From positions 43,039 to 107,038 of the forward strand of contig PBAL01000029.1 of assembly GCA_002715965.1 (NCBI GenBank): DNA of 64,000 nt, read 5' to 3'. This DNA is from Verrucomicrobiales bacterium (lineage in GTDB: Bacteria > Verrucomicrobiota > Verrucomicrobiia > Limisphaerales > JAYPXF01). This document shows, piece by piece, positions 17,877 to 26,037 of the stretch. Each line of letters starts with the position of its first letter. Within the stretch, counting starts at the first letter, position 1. The notes beneath the pieces are model-generated. The model saw only the letters and a program-made list of their open reading frames with translations. It had not been told where the DNA came from and ran no database searches. The position numbers and the translations under genes are program-made.

Positions 17877-19136
17877 CTACCAACCTAAATATCGGCCGGG
17901 TGAAAGGAGTCGCAGGTCGAACTTCGGTGTCCGCCCACTCACGAGATCGCTGATAACCTGTCCGGTCGATGGCGCGAGGCTGAGACCGAGCATGGCGTGT
18001 CCGGTCGCGATAAGGAGATTCTTCACGGTGCGAGTTGGGCCAATGTAGGGGAGACCGTCGGGTGAACATGGTCGCAGACCGGCCCATGGTTTGATTCCTT
18101 CGAAGTGCTCGGACTTGAACTGTGGAAAATACTTCGGCGCGGCTTTGATAATGCCCCGAATTCGCTGCGGATTTATTGACGTATCCAAACCGGCTATTTC
18201 CATCGTGCCTCCAAAGCGCAGGGCATTTCCCATGGGTGTCACAGCCGCGCGTGCTTCGGTGAGGATTGAACATATCTTGGGAAGCTGGATGGGTTTCGAC
18301 ACAGTAAGGCTGTAGCCCTTCCCAGCCTGCATCGGCAAATGCAGCCCCAACGGCTTGGCAAGCCCGGGCGAATACGCGCCTCCGGCCACGACGACGTAGT
18401 CTGCATCCAGCACACCAGATTGGCACTCGGCGCTGACGGTTCCATCCGCATGCTGTATCCAACACTGGAAGGCATTGTTCCAAAGAACGCTTCCACCGTT
18501 CGATTTCACGAAATGAATCAATGATTGAAGAAACTGTTCCGGCCGCAGGTGGCAGTCTTTGGGGAAGTAGACCGAACCTTCGATGTCCATCTCGACATCG
18601 GGATCGAGCTTGGCCGTTTCGCTGGCGGTAAGCAACTCAGCAGGGATGCCCAGTTGATTGGCATCTTCCGCAACGTGCTTTTCGACAGAGAGTGCATGAC
18701 GTGTTCTGCAGAGCATTAACAAGCCATTCTTCTTCAAGCCGAATTCGAATCCCGGTTCTTTGGCTAATCGCACAAACTCTCCGCGGCTGGCCATCTGTAA
18801 ATCGCGCAACAAAGGGCCTGAGGCGTCAACGTGTTCGGCTGTGGCCGATCGGATGAAGTTCATGCCCCAGTCGGCGAGATCGAAGTCAAGGCGCGGACGG
18901 ATGTAGAAAGGACTTTCGGGATCACCCATCATGCGAATGCCCATCTCGACCATTCCTGGGGCTGCGAGCGGGATAAAGTGGGACGGGACGACCATCCCGG
19001 CGTTCCCGATGGAACAGCAGTCGCGATCCGGTGCACCTCGTTCAACGACCGTCACATCGTGACCGGCACGGAGACAGTAGTAGGCGCAGCTAAAACCAAT
19101 GACGCCCCCGCCGATGATGACGACTTTTTTGCTCAT
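17877..19136 (-). CDS. FAD-dependent D-amino-acid dehydrogenase (DadA/D-hydroxyproline dehydrogenase-like)
   Basis: The protein has 419 residues from the ATG at 19136, which places the dinucleotide-binding motif VVIIGGGVIGFSCAYYCLRA at the N-terminus; an open extension upstream runs through a palindromic repeat and was rejected. GNAGMVVPSH and the late block WAGLRPCSPDGLPYIGPTRT followed by GHAMLGLSLAP are typical of the DadA branch of the DAO family, which oxidises D-amino acids, including cis-4-hydroxy-D-proline, and passes electrons to the membrane chain. The proline racemase/hydroxyproline epimerase gene lies just upstream on the same strand, which makes hydroxyproline a plausible substrate (inference). 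Confidence 0.85.
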   Translation of the reverse strand: MSKKVVIIGGGVIGFSCAYYCLRAGHDVTVVERGAPDRDCCSIGNAGMVVPSHFIPLAAPGMVEMGIRMMGDPESPFYIRPRLDFDLADWGMNFIRSATAEHVDASGPLLRDLQMASRGEFVRLAKEPGFEFGLKKNGLLMLCRTRHALSVEKHVAEDANQLGIPAELLTASETAKLDPDVEMDIEGSVYFPKDCHLRPEQFLQSLIHFVKSNGGSVLWNNAFQCWIQHADGTVSAECQSGVLDADYVVVAGGAYSPGLAKPLGLHLPMQAGKGYSLTVSKPIQLPKICSILTEARAAVTPMGNALRFGGTMEIAGLDTSINPQRIRGIIKAAPKYFPQFKSEHFEGIKPWAGLRPCSPDGLPYIGPTRTVKNLLIATGHAMLGLSLAPSTGQVISDLVSGRTPKFDLRLLSPGRYLGW

Positions 19137-19192
19137 TGTGGCTGCCAGCACGAACGAAAGCAGAAGCCAACCCCAAGGCGTATTCGAAGATC

Positions 19193-19258
19193 GTAGTAGC
19201 GAGCGTGAGCGAGCAGATCCGGGCTCGAATCGGCCTGCTCGCTCACGCTCGCTGCTAC
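19193..19258. repeat. Long palindromic (REP-like) repeat
   Basis: Two 24-base arms (19193-19216 and 19235-19258), built on the core AGCGAGCGTGAGCGAGCAG, are inverted around an 18-base spacer and differ at one position. The structure would form a very stable hairpin in RNA or DNA. It lies upstream of the DadA-like gene start and downstream of the racemase gene; there is no T run, so it is not a typical intrinsic terminator. Confidence 0.8.
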
Positions 19259-19269
19259 ATTGACCCATC

Positions 19270-19296
19270 TATCTTCATCCGTGTCCATTTGCGGTT
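19270..19296. repeat. Copy of a dispersed CACAGATGGACAC-type repeat (half unit)
   Basis: Read on the minus strand this is ACCGCAAATGGACACGGATG plus a few bases, closely resembling the repeat arms at 35569-35599 and 35684-35712. It directly follows the REP-like palindrome. Confidence 0.5.
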
Positions 19297-19302
19297 AAGA
19301 AC

Positions 19303-20235
19303 TCAGACGGGAATCCCCCAACAAAACGGATCCGCCTCATCAAGAATCAGCGTTGATTCTCCTGTCACGTAGGCAGTTCCTCGAATCGTTGGGATGATGT
19401 CCCCGTCGACCTTCTCCACGGACGCCTCGAACACACTTCCAGCGACACTCTCCTGACGCCAGATTTCACCTGGCTCCAACACGCCGTCTTCGTGCAGGCA
19501 GGCGACCTTCGCGCTGGTCCCCGTGCCACATGGCGAACGGTCATACGCACCTCCGGGACATTGGACAAAGCTGCGGCTGTCGTTGGCGCTGTCGACTGGC
19601 GGGCCGAACAACTCGATGTGATCCACCTCTGAGGCATGCGGCACAGAATCCAGCGCATTGACTGCACGACGAATGGCCCACGAGATCGACGCGAGTTCTG
19701 CCTGATTGGCGACGCGAATTTCAGGCTCGGGCACCTTGGTGAGAAAGAACCAATTACCTCCCCACGCAATGTCACCCGTCACTTCGCCCAGCCCTGGAAC
19801 GTCAACTCGCACGTCCTTGCTCGATCGATACGCAGGAACGTTTTTCAGGCTGACTTCCTTTTCGCCATGAAGCGTGGCGGTGACGATTCCGACGGGCGTT
19901 TCGATGCGGTGTTCGCCTTCACCGATCCTGCCCATGTGGCGGAGTGTCACCAGAAGGCCAATGGTTCCGTGGCCACACATGTTCAGGAAACCGACGTTGT
20001 TGAAAAAGATCACGCCCGCGGCACAACTCGGATCGGTTGGCTCAACGAGCGCCGCACCGACTACGACATCTGAGCCTCGTGGTTCGTTGACTACTGCCGA
20101 TCTGAGCCGGTCGTGTTCCTTGGCGAAAAAGTCGCGTCGTTTGGAAAGTGAACCCTTTCCCAGATCTGGCAGTCCGTCGATGATCAGACGCGTTGGTTCA
20201 CCTCCCGTGTGCGAATCAATGACCCTGACCCTCAT
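19303..20235 (-). CDS. Proline racemase-family protein, probable 4-hydroxyproline 2-epimerase
   Basis: The protein has 310 residues from the ATG at 20235, chosen because it starts at the conserved RVIDSHTGGEPTR and avoids overlap with the upstream GNAT gene. Both catalytic cysteines of the two-base mechanism are present, C87 in NMCGHGTIG and C236 in SPCGTGTSA. This separates it from the dehydratase branch, where the first is Thr. Family members either racemise proline or epimerise trans-4-hydroxy-L-proline to cis-4-hydroxy-D-proline. The adjacent DadA-like oxidoreductase favours the epimerase role. The deaminase and semialdehyde dehydrogenase that would complete the pathway are not in this window. 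Confidence 0.9.
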   Translation of the reverse strand: MRVRVIDSHTGGEPTRLIIDGLPDLGKGSLSKRRDFFAKEHDRLRSAVVNEPRGSDVVVGAALVEPTDPSCAAGVIFFNNVGFLNMCGHGTIGLLVTLRHMGRIGEGEHRIETPVGIVTATLHGEKEVSLKNVPAYRSSKDVRVDVPGLGEVTGDIAWGGNWFFLTKVPEPEIRVANQAELASISWAIRRAVNALDSVPHASEVDHIELFGPPVDSANDSRSFVQCPGGAYDRSPCGTGTSAKVACLHEDGVLEPGEIWRQESVAGSVFEASVEKVDGDIIPTIRGTAYVTGESTLILDEADPFCWGIPV

Positions 20236-20249
20236 CCTTAAAAGCGAAA

Positions 20250-20750
20250 TCAGGCCTCCCGGCCCTTGGCCCATCGCCAGGCCACTCCATCCTCGATATT
20301 TTCCACCTCGCCTTCGCAGACGAATCCCAGGTGCTCAAGGATGTGCGCGGATGTCGTTTCCTCCGGTTGAGTGTGGGCGACGACACGATTCATGCCGGGC
20401 CGGCTGAGCGCGAGTGAGACGAGTTGGTTGGCCATGGCCGTTGCATAGCCTTTGCCTTCGAATTGAGGAAACGTGAAATAGGCCAGCTCAACTTCACCTT
20501 CTTCACTCGGCGGAGACTTGAAGCTGCAGGTGCCGACAATGCCATTCATCGCAGGATCAAAGGCCAGATAGCCAACCCACGGGGGCGAGGCATTTGCCGA
20601 TTCCTGCAATTGGCGCGACTGCACCAGGATGTCGACGATCAGGTGGTGAAACTCCTGACTCTCAATCGTCCCCTTGTCCATGTTCTCCCGCGCATTGTGC
20701 TCCAGCCAGTCCAAGTTGGGCCGGTCCAGAGGAATGAGCTGGAGTTGCAT
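20250..20750 (-). CDS. GNAT-family N-acetyltransferase
   Basis: This 166-residue protein has the RimJ/RimL-like arrangement: PPWVGYLAFDPAMNGIVGTC, the strand-helix block EVELAYFTFPQFEGKGYATAM with the acetyl-CoA pyrophosphate loop (FEGKGYA), and the late VVAHTQPEETTSAHILEHLG with the usual asparagine replaced by His or Thr. The acceptor is unknown. It starts about ten bases after the stop of the FAD-linked oxidase and precedes the racemase by 14 bases, so it is probably in the same operon. Confidence 0.88.
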   Translation of the reverse strand: MQLQLIPLDRPNLDWLEHNARENMDKGTIESQEFHHLIVDILVQSRQLQESANASPPWVGYLAFDPAMNGIVGTCSFKSPPSEEGEVELAYFTFPQFEGKGYATAMANQLVSLALSRPGMNRVVAHTQPEETTSAHILEHLGFVCEGEVENIEDGVAWRWAKGREA

Positions 20751-20759
20751 GCGAGAATC

Positions 20760-22139
20760 CTAGACGAATTTCCCCGGATTTAAAATGCCTTTGGGATCGA
20801 GCGCTTTCTTGATGCGGGCGTGAAGATCCCGGACCTCCGCGGACGCGGCCAGCTCCCACCAAGGTTTCTTGGCCAGCCCGATGCCGTGCTCGCCGGTGAC
20901 CACTCCACCCCATTTGATCACTTGTTTGAACAGCTCATCAAGGCAGGCATCACTGCGTTCCTGCGCGCCGGGCTCATCAAAATCCACCATCACGTTCACG
21001 TGTATGTTTCCATCACCCGCATGGCCGAAACACGCGACCGGAAGACCGTGTTTGCGCTGAAGACGTGTGGCGAACGCAAACAACTTTTCAAGACACCCGC
21101 GGGGAACGGTGATGTCCTCGTTAAGTTTCGTCAGGCCGGTGTCGCGAAGGCTGTATGAGAACTCGCGCCGCAATTGCCAGATTGCCTCACAAGCCGTTTC
21201 GCCCTGGGCGCGCTTTACGAAGCGAACATTGTCGTTGCGAATCAGTTTTTCAATCTGACGCAATTCGCTGCGAACCGATTTTTCCTGCCCGTCGAGTTCA
21301 ACGATGAGATGCGCATCGCAGCCGGCGAAGAGACTGCTTCTCGTTCGTTTCTCAGCAGCTCGGAGTGTGAAGTTGTCGGCAATCTCCAAGGCACTTGGAA
21401 GGAACCCTGAGCGAAAGATCGTCTCGAGCGCATTCACTGCGGATTTCGTCTGGGAAAAGCCAACGCTCAACGCAGCACGGTATGGAGGCAGCGGAAGCAG
21501 CTTAAGAGTGATTTCCGTCACGATCCCAAGCAACCCCTCTGAACCAACGAACATGCGATGCAGGTCGAATCCGGTCTTGTTCTTGTGCGTGCGACTGCCA
21601 GTGCGAACGATCGTTCCGTCAGACAAAACGATTTCGAGGCCGAGCACGTAGTCTCGGGTGACTCCATACTTCAGACAGCGCGGCCCGCCGGCATTGGTGG
21701 CCACGTTTCCGCCGATGCTGCAATCGGCACGGCTGGCGGGATCTGGCGGATAATAGAGTTTCTTGGCAGCTGCCTTGGATTGCAGGTCCGCCGTAATCGC
21801 ACCGGGCTGAACCACGGCAACAAAGTCACGTTCGTTGATTTCCTTGATCCGTTTCATCCGGGCCACGGAAAGCGCGACGCCTCCCTTCACGGGCACACAG
21901 CCGCCGACGTATCCGTGGCCAGCACCACGTGGCGTCACCGGAATGCGATGCTGGTGCGCAAACTCAAGTATCTTCGAAACGGTGTTGACGGACCTGGGGA
22001 GCGCAACCGCGTCGGGCATCGCGCTGGCGAACCATTTGTCACCGGAATGAGCTTCAGCGGATTTCTGATCCAAGCGTAGTTCACCCCTGGGAAGGAGGGA
22101 TTGCAATTGCTTGAGTTGGGCGAGTCGCTTGGGGCTCAT
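20760..22139 (-). CDS. FAD-linked oxidase (GlcD/D-lactate dehydrogenase family)
   Basis: This 459-residue protein has an N-terminal FAD-binding PCMH domain (TPRGAGHGYVGGCVPVKGGV at about 90-110, GGNVATNAGGPRCLKYGVTR and FVGSEGLLGIVTEITLKL) and a C-terminal oxidase cap ending in CFGHAGDGNIHVNVM and GGVVTGEHGIGLAKK, the usual metal and substrate region of D-2-hydroxyacid dehydrogenases. The substrate is probably D-lactate, glycolate or another D-2-hydroxyacid. Its start overlaps the stop of the small DUF2007 gene by four bases. No iron-sulfur partner (GlcF) is adjacent, so it may work alone with a quinone or cytochrome acceptor. Confidence 0.92.
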   Translation of the reverse strand: MSPKRLAQLKQLQSLLPRGELRLDQKSAEAHSGDKWFASAMPDAVALPRSVNTVSKILEFAHQHRIPVTPRGAGHGYVGGCVPVKGGVALSVARMKRIKEINERDFVAVVQPGAITADLQSKAAAKKLYYPPDPASRADCSIGGNVATNAGGPRCLKYGVTRDYVLGLEIVLSDGTIVRTGSRTHKNKTGFDLHRMFVGSEGLLGIVTEITLKLLPLPPYRAALSVGFSQTKSAVNALETIFRSGFLPSALEIADNFTLRAAEKRTRSSLFAGCDAHLIVELDGQEKSVRSELRQIEKLIRNDNVRFVKRAQGETACEAIWQLRREFSYSLRDTGLTKLNEDITVPRGCLEKLFAFATRLQRKHGLPVACFGHAGDGNIHVNVMVDFDEPGAQERSDACLDELFKQVIKWGGVVTGEHGIGLAKKPWWELAASAEVRDLHARIKKALDPKGILNPGKFV

Positions 22140-22339
22140 TTGGGGAGTTCATCCAACCCCAAGACCTCCATGGCACGGTCCTTGTCTGCTTCTGCCACCT
22201 GAACGCGCACGCCCGAAAGCACAGGCATGGGGGAGTTGGCTTCCGGAATGAAGGCGCCAATCTCGGCCTGCTCGAGCTGATTCTTGACCAGTTCGGCATC
22301 GATCGGATCACGGGTCTTATGAACGGTGACGAAGTCCAT
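22136..22339 (-). CDS. DUF2007-like small protein
   Basis: This 67-residue protein (starting MDFVTVHKTRDPIDAEL) has the ferredoxin-like pattern of DUF2007 proteins, a family of small putative signal-transducing proteins whose role is not established. Recognisable are the D-x-x-x-A-x-x-x-x-x-x-L helix (DPIDAELVKNQLEQAEIGAF) and the strand-helix end VRVQVAEADKDRAMEVLG. It is wedged between the YacL-like gene (two bases upstream) and the FAD oxidase (ATGA overlap). Confidence 0.8.
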   Translation of the reverse strand: MDFVTVHKTRDPIDAELVKNQLEQAEIGAFIPEANSPMPVLSGVRVQVAEADKDRAMEVLGLDELPK

Positions 22340-22341
22340 GC

Positions 22342-23358
22342 TCAGTCTTTGATTTCGGCAAAGATCATGGTGCCGGTGGCGTTCTGGAGAAGTCTGCCCA
22401 CTTCGACACTCACCTCCTTGCCCACTCGATCGTTGCCGCCATTGACGACGATCATCGTGCCATCGTTTAGATAGCCAACACCCTGCCCCTTGTCCCTGCC
22501 TTGCTTGGCGATTCGAACTCTCAGACGTTCACCGGGAAGAATTACGGGCTTCAGCGCGCTCGCCAATTCATTGATATTGACGTGTCGAATCCGCCGCAAC
22601 TCAGCAATTTTGCCAAGGTTGTAGTCGTTGGTGTAAAGGGTGGCGCGGAGCATTTTGGCCAAAACAACGAGTTTTTCATCGACTGACGGTGCATCCACGT
22701 CCTGCTCATAGACCTTCACCTCGTTGTAGACGTTCTTCTGGATGCGGCTGAGCATGTCCAGCCCGCGACGGCCGCGTTCACGCCTCACCGAGTCGGAGGA
22801 ATCCGCTACGGTCTGGATTTCCCGAAGAACGAATTCCGGAACGATCAAGATCCCCTCCACGAAACGCGCATCAATCAGATCCGCGATGCGGCCGTCGATG
22901 ATCACGCTGGTATCCAACAGCAGATGATCCTCGCTCTTGTCCTGCGGCGAGAATCGCACATACGGTATGATCAGTGAGAAATCGTCTTTGTTGCTTCGCA
23001 TCGCCATCACCATGCCGATGTAGCTGAAGCCGATGAACAGGCACAGGCGGATGAGCCAGCGGACAGGGTATTCATCGACGTAAACAAACAGCTCCGAACG
23101 GTCGACCAGCCAGGCAATCATAGTGCCCAGCACCAAGCCAAAAGTAGCCGCAGAGAATGCGCGCAACGAAAGACCTTTGAGCATCTCATCAAACGCGATC
23201 AGGAGGCCACCAAAGCCAAAACCGATCAGGATGCCAAACACACTTGGAGGCGCGTCCAGTGCCGGGTGATGAATCAATTCAGGCTGTACCTGGCTGATTG
23301 CGTATCCCGCCAAGATACACAAACTCAGGAACAATCCGCGTATGGCAACCAAAGACAT
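22342..23358 (-). CDS. YacL-like membrane PIN-TRAM protein
   Basis: This 338-residue protein has about four N-terminal membrane helices (residues 5-22, 40-58, 68-84 and 102-120), a PIN nuclease-like domain beginning LLLDTSVIIDGRIADLIDA with acidic residues at the expected positions (EFVLREIQ, LVVLAKMLRATLYTNDYNL), and a C-terminal TRAM domain (PGERLRVRIAKQGRDKGQGV). The architecture matches the YacL/PilT-N-TRAM family, widespread and thought to be RNA-binding or nucleolytic at the membrane, with no proven function. Confidence 0.92.
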   Translation of the reverse strand: MSLVAIRGLFLSLCILAGYAISQVQPELIHHPALDAPPSVFGILIGFGFGGLLIAFDEMLKGLSLRAFSAATFGLVLGTMIAWLVDRSELFVYVDEYPVRWLIRLCLFIGFSYIGMVMAMRSNKDDFSLIIPYVRFSPQDKSEDHLLLDTSVIIDGRIADLIDARFVEGILIVPEFVLREIQTVADSSDSVRRERGRRGLDMLSRIQKNVYNEVKVYEQDVDAPSVDEKLVVLAKMLRATLYTNDYNLGKIAELRRIRHVNINELASALKPVILPGERLRVRIAKQGRDKGQGVGYLNDGTMIVVNGGNDRVGKEVSVEVGRLLQNATGTMIFAEIKD

Positions 23359-23538
23359 GTCGTTTTCCCCCGGCCACAGCAGCCAAGTGGTTTGAGGTTA
23401 GCGTCAGTTGTCCCTGGCGGCAATACATTGGTGCAAAGCACACTCGTTTATGAACTGCCTCCTCGCTTGTTCAGAAGACTGTTTCGGAGATTTGGGTTGG
23501 CGCGAACGAGGATTTTCTTACGATTCCACTCCTTGCGT

Positions 23539-24279
23539 ATGGCAGAGAGTCTGCAGCGAATGCCCTGCCCCGAGTGCGGGAAGAAGATCATGTTCGGCAT
23601 GGAAGACGTCGGATCGGATGCATTCTGCCCGCACTGCGATACGCCCGTGGTCCTGCGCGCGCCGGGAGCCGGACCTGCGCCTCCGCCCAAACCGAGGACC
23701 GGCCCGCCGATGGTGCAGTTGATCGGAATTCCAGCCGGGATCTTTGTGGTCGTATTTTCATTGATTGCGGGTGTGGGCCTGTTGAAGCGTTCAGAAGCCA
23801 AGAAAGGCGAAGAGGAAAAGGCCGCCAACATGTCCGACGAGGAATGGCTGGCCCAAAAGAAACGAGAAGCCCGGGAACCTGAAAAGAAGAAGAAAGCCAA
23901 GAAGAAAGCCAAGAAGACGGTTCCCATGCTCAAGGGATACAAGCGCCCACTCAATACCGTCACCAAGAAGGAGATCAAGTGGACCAATCCAACCAAACGG
24001 GACTCAGGCTCACCGGTGCAGTTGATGGGACACATGATTGAGAACGCCGAATCCGGCAACCTCACTTTCGTGGTCGGCATGGTACAGAATCACACCGATC
24101 AACAGCTCTTCGATGTGGAGGCGTTCTTCGATCTTTACGATAAAGGCGGCAAAAAGGTCGGCGACACCAAAGACTACATGGGCATCCTCGCACCGAAGGC
24201 AAAATGGGAACTCCGTGCCACTGTTTTTCAACGAAACGTGAAGTCCGCCAAGTTGCGAAAGCTCGTTGCGGACAAGTAG
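23539..24279 (+). CDS. Zinc-ribbon membrane protein with FxLYD domain
   Basis: The protein has 246 residues from the ATG at 23539; the reading frame extends upstream through the divergent promoter region without family-like sequence. Domains in order: a zinc ribbon (MPCPECGKKIMFG...FCPHCDTPV), a proline-rich linker, one membrane helix (VQLIGIPAGIFVVVFSLIAG), a lysine/glutamate-rich charged stretch (EPEKKKKAKKKAKKTV) and a C-terminal FxLYD domain (VQNHTDQQLFDVEAFFDLYD). FxLYD domains are usually extracytoplasmic. Related modular proteins are common in Verrucomicrobiota; the function is unknown. It is followed by hemL after 29 bases. Confidence 0.75.
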   Translation: MAESLQRMPCPECGKKIMFGMEDVGSDAFCPHCDTPVVLRAPGAGPAPPPKPRTGPPMVQLIGIPAGIFVVVFSLIAGVGLLKRSEAKKGEEEKAANMSDEEWLAQKKREAREPEKKKKAKKKAKKTVPMLKGYKRPLNTVTKKEIKWTNPTKRDSGSPVQLMGHMIENAESGNLTFVVGMVQNHTDQQLFDVEAFFDLYDKGGKKVGDTKDYMGILAPKAKWELRATVFQRNVKSAKLRKLVADK

Positions 24280-24308
24280 CGTTCCGGCGCGCCTTCAATC
24301 CAGCACTC

Positions 24309-25595
24309 ATGATCTGCACCGAAAAATCCGACGCCCTGTTCGCCGAATCCCTGAAACACATTCCCGGTGGGGTAAATTCTCCTGTCCGAGCTTTCCGGGC
24401 AGTTAGCGGGAAGCCGTTTTTTGTCGATCGAGCCAAGGGAGCACAAGTCTGGGACGTGGACGGAAACGAATACGTGGATTACGTCGGCACATGGGGACCG
24501 GCGATCCACGGACACGCCTTTGAGCCGATCATCTCGGCGGTTCGGGAAGCCGCAACGAGTGGAACGAGTTTCGGAATCCCCAATCCCTTCGAAGTGGAAA
24601 TGGCGCAACTCATCAAGACGTTCTTCCCCAGCATCGAAAAGGTGCGAATGGTCAATTCGGGCACCGAAGCGTGTATGAGCGCGATTCGCGTGGCGCGTGG
24701 TTTCACCAAGCGGGACAAGATCATCAAGTTCGACGGATGTTATCATGGCCACCATGATTCCCTGCTGGTGAAAGCCGGATCCGGCGCATTGACCTTTGGG
24801 AGCCCGGACAGCGCGGGCGTCCCAGCCGAGTTCACGCAACACACAATCGTCATCCCCTTCAATGACGAAGCTGCGGTGAAAAAAGTATTCGAAGCCAACC
24901 AAGGCCAGATTGCCGGGGTGATTCTGGAACCGGTGATTGGGAATGCCGGAGTGATTCTACCGAAAGATGGCTTCCTCGAATTGCTGCGCGAACTATGCAG
25001 CGCGAACGACTCCCTCCTCATCTTTGACGAAGTGATGACGGGCTTTCGAGTCGCGCGTGGAGGGACGCAGGAGCGATTTGGAATCAAGCCGGATCTCACC
25101 TGTCTTGGGAAAATCATCGGAGGAGGATTGCCGGTAGGCGCGTTCGGTGGCCGCGCAGACGTAATGTCCTGCCTCGCACCTGAAGGCCCTGTTTATCAAG
25201 CCGGAACATTGAGCGGCAACCCGTTGGCGATGGCCGCGGGCATTGCAGCGCTCAAGTCACTTGAATCGGGTGAAGCTCACGAGAAACTCGAAGCACTCGG
25301 CGCACAACTCGAAGAAGGCATGCGCGGCGCGGCAAAGGAAGCTGGCATCCCAGTGACCTACCAACGCTGTGGTTCGATGTTCTGCGGCTACTTTGGAAAT
25401 CACACGGTTCATAGTCTCGATGACGCGATGAAGTGTGACCGCGATCAGTTTGCGAAGTATTTCCATGGCATGCTTCAGGAAGGCGTGTATGTCGCACCTT
25501 CGCAATTTGAAGCCGGTTTTCTTTCCACCGCGCACGGCGACGCGGAGATCGAAAAGACGGTCAACGCTGCGACCAAGATATTAAAGTCTCTCTGA
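24309..25595 (+). CDS. hemL: Glutamate-1-semialdehyde 2,1-aminomutase
   Basis: The protein has 428 residues from the ATG at 24309, the standard length; an upstream in-frame start at 24204 lies inside the preceding gene. It converts glutamate-1-semialdehyde to 5-aminolevulinate, the last step of the C5 route to tetrapyrroles, which shows that the organism uses glutamyl-tRNA rather than glycine. FAESLKHIPGGVNSPVRAFR, MVNSGTEACMSAIRVARG, IFDEVMTGFRVA and the PLP lysine K268 in CLGKIIGGGLPVGAFGG are all conserved. Five bases separate it from ruvX. Confidence 0.97.
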   Translation: MICTEKSDALFAESLKHIPGGVNSPVRAFRAVSGKPFFVDRAKGAQVWDVDGNEYVDYVGTWGPAIHGHAFEPIISAVREAATSGTSFGIPNPFEVEMAQLIKTFFPSIEKVRMVNSGTEACMSAIRVARGFTKRDKIIKFDGCYHGHHDSLLVKAGSGALTFGSPDSAGVPAEFTQHTIVIPFNDEAAVKKVFEANQGQIAGVILEPVIGNAGVILPKDGFLELLRELCSANDSLLIFDEVMTGFRVARGGTQERFGIKPDLTCLGKIIGGGLPVGAFGGRADVMSCLAPEGPVYQAGTLSGNPLAMAAGIAALKSLESGEAHEKLEALGAQLEEGMRGAAKEAGIPVTYQRCGSMFCGYFGNHTVHSLDDAMKCDRDQFAKYFHGMLQEGVYVAPSQFEAGFLSTAHGDAEIEKTVNAATKILKSL

Positions 25596-25600
25596 GTGCC

Positions 25601-26014
25601 ATGCGCGTTCTTGGACTCGATTACGGAAGCAAACGCGTCGGTGTGGCCGTGAGCGACGAGTTGAAGATGATTGCGCAACCACTGGAATTCATCCCTGCCA
25701 AACCGTTCGAGGAATTCATTGTGCGTTTGAAGGAAGTACTTTCCCAGAAATGTGTCGAATCAATCGTGATCGGCATGCCGCGAAACATGGACGGCAGTTA
25801 CGGACCATCGGCTGAAGCCGCAAGGGCATTTGCAGAGAAGATTCAGGCTGAAATCAAACAACCCATCCGCACTTGGGACGAGCGCCTGACCAGCGTCGAG
25901 GCCAATCGTGCACTCATCGCCGGCAACGTGCGCCGGGAGAAGCGCAAGGAGAAGGTGGATGCCATGGCGGCTGCGATACTATTGCAGAGCTTTTTGGATG
26001 CGAACGAGGCTTAA
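25601..26014 (+). CDS. ruvX: Putative Holliday junction resolvase / pre-16S rRNA nuclease YqgF
   Basis: The 137-residue protein has the RNase-H-like fold of the YqgF family: LGLDYGSKRVGVAVSDE with the first catalytic aspartate, IVIGMPRNMDGSYGPSA, and TWDERLTSVEANRALI with the late acidic residues, ending DAMAAAILLQSFLDANEA. The family is assigned either to resolution of recombination intermediates or to maturation of the 5' end of 16S rRNA; sequence does not decide. It stands five bases after hemL and 23 before truA, in one co-directional run. Confidence 0.95.
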   Translation: MRVLGLDYGSKRVGVAVSDELKMIAQPLEFIPAKPFEEFIVRLKEVLSQKCVESIVIGMPRNMDGSYGPSAEAARAFAEKIQAEIKQPIRTWDERLTSVEANRALIAGNVRREKRKEKVDAMAAAILLQSFLDANEA

Positions 26015-26037
26015 GCCCAATAGGACGTGTAAGACCT

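Noticed and set aside
17737-18483. Minus-strand frame of 248 codons
   Set aside because: It overlaps the DadA-like gene in another frame and contains no recognisable domain; low-complexity Arg-rich sequence is typical of a shadow.
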